Source of the DNA: RPQJ01 sp963748985
GTDB lineage: Bacteria; Pseudomonadota; Gammaproteobacteria; Steroidobacterales; Steroidobacteraceae
Reading direction: 5' to 3'
Length of the DNA: 64,000 nucleotides
Assembly (NCBI GenBank): GCA_963748985.1
Contig: CAVVKQ010000026.1
Location: forward strand, 1-64,000
Shown piece by piece: positions 59,267-64,000 of this stretch (position 1 is its first letter; every line of letters begins with the position of its first letter). Under the pieces are notes generated by a model. It searched no databases. It saw only the letters and a list, made by a program, of their open reading frames with translations, and was not told the origin of the DNA. Both the position numbers and the translations under genes were made by a program.

Positions 59267-60046
59267 ATGTGCCTGCTCGTCCTCGCATGGAAGTCACACC
59301 CGCGCTACCGGCTGATCGTGGCCGCGAACCGCGACGAGTTTCATGACCGTCCGACCGCCCCGCTGGGTTGGTGGCCCGACGACTCGCGCATTCTCGCCGG
59401 CCGCGACCTGCGCGGATCCGGCACGTGGCTGGGCGCAGCGCGATCCGGCCGGTTCGGCGTCGTCACCAATTTCCGTGAACTCGAGCGACCCACAGCGGAC
59501 GCGCCGTCGCGCGGCGACCTCGTGAGGCGCTTCCTGTCCGGAGCGACCTCGCCGCAGGAATACTTCGACGAGCTGCGCGACCGGGCGCCGTCCTACGCCG
59601 GTTTCAATCTGCTGCTCGGCGAGTCGCGCTCACTCCATTACTACTCGAACCGCGACGGACTCCAGGCGAGATTGCTCGGGCGCGGCATCTACGGCCTCAG
59701 CAACCACTGGCTCGATTCCCCATGGCCCAAGTTGCTGCGCTCGCGGACGCGGCTTTCGGAGCTGGTCGCGACCGATGCCGTCGAACCTGAATCGCTGTTC
59801 GCCCTGCTCGCGGATCGCTCACCTGCCGACGTCGACGAGACGCCGAACACCGGCCTGCCACCTGAGTGGGAGCGCGCCTTGTCCGCACCATTCGTCGTGC
59901 ACGAAAGTTATGGCACGCGCTGCTCGTCGGTGCTGCTCGTCGAGCGCGACGGCCGCACGACGATGTGCGAGCGCCGGTTCGACGCAGGCGGGAACACGAC
60001 CGGTGCCACGCGACTCGAATTCGCAAGCGCCGACGCACCCGAATGA
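59267..60046 (+). CDS. NRDE/TANGO2-family protein
   Basis: A 259-aa protein. The N-terminal MCLLVLAWKSHPRYRLIVAA runs into NRDEFHDRPTAPL, the family's NRDE motif, with the Cys at position 2. FGVVTNFRELERPTADAPSR and GIYGLSNHWLDSPWPKL are other family blocks. Relatives include human TANGO2 and heme-handling proteins. Whether Cys2 acts as an N-terminal nucleophile is unproven. Its TGA overlaps the tamA ATG, suggesting co-translation. Confidence 0.92.
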   Translation: MCLLVLAWKSHPRYRLIVAANRDEFHDRPTAPLGWWPDDSRILAGRDLRGSGTWLGAARSGRFGVVTNFRELERPTADAPSRGDLVRRFLSGATSPQEYFDELRDRAPSYAGFNLLLGESRSLHYYSNRDGLQARLLGRGIYGLSNHWLDSPWPKLLRSRTRLSELVATDAVEPESLFALLADRSPADVDETPNTGLPPEWERALSAPFVVHESYGTRCSSVLLVERDGRTTMCERRFDAGGNTTGATRLEFASADAPE

Positions 60047-61851
60047 TGTCGATCGACGCACACAGGCATGGAGCGCTGATCAACTTGCTGGGGCGACTGC
60101 TGCTGGCTTGCGCACTGGCATGGTCTGGGTTGGCAGTTGCGGCAGCACCCAGGGAACGCATCGAGATCAAGATCGATGGCGTGCCGGACGACATGGCGGC
60201 CAATGTCCGCTCGTACCTGACTTTGACCCGTTATGTGACCCGCGACGACCTGACCGACCCGCAGGTGCGGCGGCTCGCCGACCGTGCCGTGGACGAAGCC
60301 GCCGACGCGCTGCGTCCTTTCGGGTTTTACGCGCCGACCATCCGCAGCCGCACGAGTCGCGACGATCCCAGGTGGATCGTGCGCCTGAAGATCGTGCCCG
60401 GCGAACCCGTGCGCATGAAGAACGTCGACGTCGAGATCATCGGCGCCGGTGCGGTTGACAAGTCCCTGCTGCACGTCGTCGCCGAGACGACGCTCAAGCC
60501 CGGCGCGCGCCTCGACCACGCCAGTTACGAGGCCCTCAAGGCGTCATTGATGCGCACGGCACGCGACCGGGGCTTCCTCGACGCCACGCTGACCCGCCGC
60601 GAGTTGATTGTGAATCCCACCGACCTGACGGCGGATGCCCGCATCACGCTCGAGACCGGCGGCCGCTACGAATTCGGCGCCCTGGAACTCGACCAGGACA
60701 TCATTCGAGACGACCTGATGCGGGCCTATCTGCGTTTCTCGCCGGGCCAGCCGTTTTCACCCGAGGCGCTGAACAGCACGCAATTCGCGCTCGAGGACAG
60801 CAACTATTTCTCGTCGGTCGTCGTCACGCCGGGTGAACGCGACCGGATCAACCTGACGGTCCCGGTGAAGATCCACGTCGAGCCGATCAAACGCAATCGC
60901 TATGCCGTAAACGCAGGTTACGGCACCGACACCGGCATCCGCGGCCAGTTCACCTGGGACAACCGGCTGGTCAATACCAACGGCCACCGGTCGCGCGTCG
61001 AACTCACAGCCTCCGAGATCCGCTACGAGGCCCTTGTTCGCTACGTGATTCCGGTCGGCGACCCGAGTCTCGAAAAGCTTGAGTTCTCACTAGGCTACAT
61101 CGACGAGGACATCGGCGATCTCAGGAGCCAGCGCACCGAGCTCACCGGAGGCCTGACCCAGGTCTTCGGACACTGGCAGCAGGTGATGTTCCTGAAGCTC
61201 AACGATGAGCGCACGATCTATCCCGACGGCACCTCAAACGACGCCGTGCTGCTGATCCCGGGCATCAGCTATGCAAGCCTGCCACCAAACTTCCTGACGG
61301 GATGGGTGCGGGACGCAGCGTATTACGTCGAGTTGAGCGGCAGCCCGGCAACGCTGGGATCCGATGCTTCCTACCTGCGCTTCTACGGTCGGGCGGAACG
61401 CGTGTGGCCGATCCATGGGCCCTGGTACGTCCGTGGTCGCGCAGAGTTCGGCACCAGCTGGGTGGACGATTTTTCCGAGCTGCCGGCCTCGCAGCGATTT
61501 TTCGCGGGCGGCGATCGCAGCGTTCGCGGCTTCGCACTCAACTCACTGAGCCCGCCGTTGCCGGCAAGCGAAACCAACCCCGACGCTTCGTCGAACCAGG
61601 GCGGCGGCGGCGAACACAAGGTCATCGGCAGCATCGAGTTCGAACGCGATTTCCGGCGCAACTTCCGCGGCGCCGTGTTCTTCGATACGGGCAACGCATT
61701 CAACGACTGGAGCACACCGCTCGAGTACTCGGTCGGCGTCGGGGTGCGCTGGAGACTGCCGATGCTCATGATCGGCTTCGACGTGGCGCAGGCACTGTCG
61801 CAGCCAGACCTGAAGCCGCGCTTCCACCTGAACATCACGCAGGTGCTGTAG
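60043..61851 (+). CDS. tamA: Outer-membrane translocation and assembly protein TamA
   Basis: A 602-aa Omp85-family protein. It has a signal peptide (LLACALAWSGLAVAAA), three POTRA domains (IKIDGVPDDMAANVRSYLTL begins the first), and a C-terminal 16-strand barrel beginning near RNRYAVNAGYGTDTGIRGQF. RFFAGGDRSVRGFALNSLSP is the L6 loop VRGF motif, and NFRGAVFFDTGNAFN plus the terminal NITQVL close the barrel. With TamB it connects the inner membrane to the outer membrane for autotransporter assembly or lipid transport. Followed by tamB after 1 nt. Confidence 0.95.
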   Translation: MMSIDAHRHGALINLLGRLLLACALAWSGLAVAAAPRERIEIKIDGVPDDMAANVRSYLTLTRYVTRDDLTDPQVRRLADRAVDEAADALRPFGFYAPTIRSRTSRDDPRWIVRLKIVPGEPVRMKNVDVEIIGAGAVDKSLLHVVAETTLKPGARLDHASYEALKASLMRTARDRGFLDATLTRRELIVNPTDLTADARITLETGGRYEFGALELDQDIIRDDLMRAYLRFSPGQPFSPEALNSTQFALEDSNYFSSVVVTPGERDRINLTVPVKIHVEPIKRNRYAVNAGYGTDTGIRGQFTWDNRLVNTNGHRSRVELTASEIRYEALVRYVIPVGDPSLEKLEFSLGYIDEDIGDLRSQRTELTGGLTQVFGHWQQVMFLKLNDERTIYPDGTSNDAVLLIPGISYASLPPNFLTGWVRDAAYYVELSGSPATLGSDASYLRFYGRAERVWPIHGPWYVRGRAEFGTSWVDDFSELPASQRFFAGGDRSVRGFALNSLSPPLPASETNPDASSNQGGGGEHKVIGSIEFERDFRRNFRGAVFFDTGNAFNDWSTPLEYSVGVGVRWRLPMLMIGFDVAQALSQPDLKPRFHLNITQVL

Positions 61852-61852
61852 C

Positions 61853-64000
61853 GTGCGCCGCCGTTACATCGTGTTCATCGGATTGCTGCTGGCGCTGGCC
61901 GGCAGCGTCGCGCTATTCCTGCACTGGTTGCTCTTCACGCAGCAGGGCCTGGAGTTCGCGATCGCACAGCTGGGCCGCTTGCCCACCGTCAAGATCGAAG
62001 TGCGCGGCGCGCGGGGCTCAATCGCGGGACCGTTGACGGCAGACAGCGTCACTGTCGATCACGAAGCGGCGCACGTCGTCGCGCGCGGCCTGGCAGTGCG
62101 CCCGGAACCGGGCGGCCTGATCGTTGGCCACTTCGGGCTCGAAGGGCTGACGGTGTCGCGCCTGGAGGTGACACTCAAGGAGCGGCCGCCGCAGCCCAAG
62201 AAGCCTCCGTATTTCCTGCCGGCCGGCTTGCGCATCACGGCACCGGACTTCCGACTCGGCAACATCGCGCTTACTCTGAAGAGCGGCCAGCGCATCGAAG
62301 CACGCTCAGCCAGGGGTTCACTCAGCGTGACGCGTTGGCGGCTCGACCTCGACCCCGTCGACGTGCGCGGACCGGACGGACGCATCAGCGGCAACCTGGT
62401 TCTGCGCGCCTCCGAGCCGCTCGGCCTGCGCACCGACCTGCGCGGGGAGTGGCGGCTGCCCGGCGACGCGTTCGAATATCGCTTCCGTGTCCTGACGAGA
62501 GGCAATCTCGACCGGCTCGGTGCGGATGTCTTTCTCGACGCTCCGGCGAAGCTGGCGTTTGCGGGCACCTTGCTCGACCTGACCGAGCAACCGCGGGCGA
62601 AAGGCACATTCCGCATGACCGCGTTCGATGGCTCGCCCTGGGTACCTGCCGGGCGCTTTCCGCAAATGACGGGCACGATCACGCTCGCCGCGGGCCTTGC
62701 GTCGCTCGGGATCGACGGAACGCTGACCTCGCCGGCGCTGCCGAACCAGCAGCTACGCGTGCAGGGCGCGGGTCGTTGGGAAGAGCGGACAATCTCTCTC
62801 GCCAACCTGAATGTGTGGCTGCCGCGCATGGGGCTCGCCGTGACTTCGAGCGGCACGATCAAACTGCCCGACGCGGATGCGCCGGACGGCGCGCTGCCGT
62901 TGCTCGCCCTGAACGGCGACTGGTCGGCGCTGCAGTGGCCCATCGAGCTCGACGGCGAGCCCGTCGTGCAAAGCCCGCAGGGCGTGTACACGCTCGAGGG
63001 CTCGATGCCGTACCGGTTCTCGACGCGTGCCCAGGTTGAAGGCCCCGACATTCCGTCGACGAGCTTCGAGGCAGCCGGCGTCGTCAACAAGACAGGCGTC
63101 GTGCTCGATCGATTCGATGGATACGCGTTGCGCGGGCGGATCAACGGTCGCGGCACGCTGTCGTGGTCGGGTAACCAGGCGTGGAGTTTCGACGTCGACG
63201 CACAGGGGCTCGCGATCAGCGAGTTTCGGCCGGGCGTCGAGGGCCGCGTCAGTGCGAGGGGCACGATCGCAGGCGCAGGGCTCAGCGCGGCAGCGCCGTG
63301 GACGGCGCGACTCACATCACTGTCCGGCACGATGTTCGGCCGGCCGCTGACCGGGCGCGGTGAGATCGCGCACCGTGACGGCTCATTCGACCTCCGGGGC
63401 GTTCGCATTGCGAACGGCACATCCTTCGTCGACATCGACGGTCGCGTCGGCACGAACGCGCTTGACCTGGGCTGGAACGTCGACCTGCGTTCGCTGGCCA
63501 TCGTGCTGCCTGGCATGACTGGAACACTCGTCTCGCGCGGCACGGCTCGCGGAACGCCATCCCGTCCCGTCATTGCCGGCACCGCACGCGTGCGGAATTT
63601 CGATTACGCCGGTGTGCAGGTCGCGAGCTTCGACGCCGAAGCTGACATCGATTCGAGCGACAAGCGTCGGTCGAGTGTCATGTTCAGTGCCACGACCATC
63701 GATGCGGCCGGACTCGCTTTCGACTTCGCGCGCGGCAGCCTCGACGGCTTCGTGGGCGAGCATCGGATCACGCTCGACTTCGCCTCGCCGGGCGACCCCG
63801 AGCGCCGCATCGCCGAATTCCGCGGCGAATTCGTCGCCGAAGGCGGCTACGACCTGGCGGGCAGACAATGGGCCGGTGACCTGTCGCAGGCCGACATCCA
63901 GTTCACGGAAGGCAATGCGCGACTGATCCAGCCGGCGGCGCTGGTGCTCGGCCCAGCGCTGCAGAGCACATCACCGCTGTGCCTGCGCACGGACCAGGAA
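61853..64000 (+). CDS. tamB: Translocation and assembly protein TamB, N-terminal part
   Basis: An uninterrupted frame of 716 codons from GTG 61853 to the right edge, read directly from the sequence. The N-terminus MRRRYIVFIGLLLALAGSVA is a membrane anchor, followed by EVRGARGSIAGPLTADSVTV, a typical TamB opening. The rest is a long beta-helical stack. Only the first 716 residues are seen; the DUF490 C-terminus lies outside. AsmA-like/bridge-like lipid transfer proteins of this kind span the periplasm. Tandem with tamA confirms the identity. Confidence 0.93.
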   Translation, partial: MRRRYIVFIGLLLALAGSVALFLHWLLFTQQGLEFAIAQLGRLPTVKIEVRGARGSIAGPLTADSVTVDHEAAHVVARGLAVRPEPGGLIVGHFGLEGLTVSRLEVTLKERPPQPKKPPYFLPAGLRITAPDFRLGNIALTLKSGQRIEARSARGSLSVTRWRLDLDPVDVRGPDGRISGNLVLRASEPLGLRTDLRGEWRLPGDAFEYRFRVLTRGNLDRLGADVFLDAPAKLAFAGTLLDLTEQPRAKGTFRMTAFDGSPWVPAGRFPQMTGTITLAAGLASLGIDGTLTSPALPNQQLRVQGAGRWEERTISLANLNVWLPRMGLAVTSSGTIKLPDADAPDGALPLLALNGDWSALQWPIELDGEPVVQSPQGVYTLEGSMPYRFSTRAQVEGPDIPSTSFEAAGVVNKTGVVLDRFDGYALRGRINGRGTLSWSGNQAWSFDVDAQGLAISEFRPGVEGRVSARGTIAGAGLSAAAPWTARLTSLSGTMFGRPLTGRGEIAHRDGSFDLRGVRIANGTSFVDIDGRVGTNALDLGWNVDLRSLAIVLPGMTGTLVSRGTARGTPSRPVIAGTARVRNFDYAGVQVASFDAEADIDSSDKRRSSVMFSATTIDAAGLAFDFARGSLDGFVGEHRITLDFASPGDPERRIAEFRGEFVAEGGYDLAGRQWAGDLSQADIQFTEGNARLIQPAALVLGPALQSTSPLCLRTDQE

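Noticed and set aside
62059..63582. Minus-strand 507-aa ORF within tamB
   Set aside because: Ser/Pro/Arg-rich antisense frame of tamB, no motifs.

Overview
The window is about 64 kb of GC-rich, densely packed bacterial chromosome. The gene set and order are gammaproteobacterial: ftsY-ftsE-ftsX-rpoH, rsmD-coaD, coaBC-dut, mutM-rpmG-rpmB-radC, divergent xth/pyrE, and tamA-tamB. High GC, a VolA-type surface lipase, a steroid/lipid-type flavoprotein and gamma-type AroQ/PheC point to the Xanthomonadales/Nevskiales/Steroidobacteraceae neighbourhood. That placement is inferred from gene content only. No phage, integron, CRISPR array or complete IS element was seen.

Layout. 0-3.3 kb: tail of a Crp/Fnr regulator, tRNA-Gly(CCC), a lipoprotein, an ExoD-like membrane protein and a His-rich exported protein. 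3.4-5.9 kb: a LysR regulator divergent from a glutathione S-transferase and a YgiD-type dioxygenase. 5.9-9.1 kb: a yqjK-yqjE-yqjD envelope-stress-type cluster behind a ferritin-like gene, then RhlE helicase. 9.3-17.2 kb: M20 peptidase, an exported chorismate mutase/cyclohexadienyl dehydratase fusion broken by one frameshift, a YcaQ-type DNA glycosylase, an FAD dehydrogenase, HdeD-like protein, TrmB and MarC. 17.3-27.2 kb: housekeeping block (Rieske protein, AmpG-like transporter, ExoIII, PyrE, Dut, CoaBC, MutM, L33, L28, RadC, CoaD, RsmD). 27.2-33.4 kb: VolA-like lipase, then ftsYEX and rpoH.

33.4-47.1 kb: phasin-like protein with a basic tail, OmpA lipoprotein, glutaryl-CoA dehydrogenase, SIMPL protein, K+ channel, GDPD plus FGGY kinase (a glycerol-phosphodiester salvage pair), an operon led by a membrane-anchored response regulator, and an EF-G paralogue. 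47.1-53.4 kb is accessory: two sulfotransferases, a glycosyltransferase, a double methyltransferase, a relic of an EF-G C-terminus and a decayed SRAP/YedK gene. It looks like a surface-glycan decoration island. 53.5-56.8 kb: ABC-2 exporter, then a divergent FlhD-like/FlhC-like regulator pair with two near-identical palindromes spaced 40 bp centre to centre. The FlhD-like protein appears to carry two FlhD-like repeats in one chain. This pair is the best candidate here for an undescribed regulatory system. 56.8-64 kb: NudC, TSUP transporter, DUF4126 protein, NRDE/TANGO2 protein translationally overlapping tamA, and tamB running off the right edge.

Intergenic regions carry unusual low-complexity inverted repeats at several transcript ends (16.5, 21.7, 25.1, 32.3 and 53.4 kb), plus a near-perfect 67-nt palindrome at 9.07 kb with a relative at 25.1 kb. 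They resemble REP or miniature elements and may also act as terminators.
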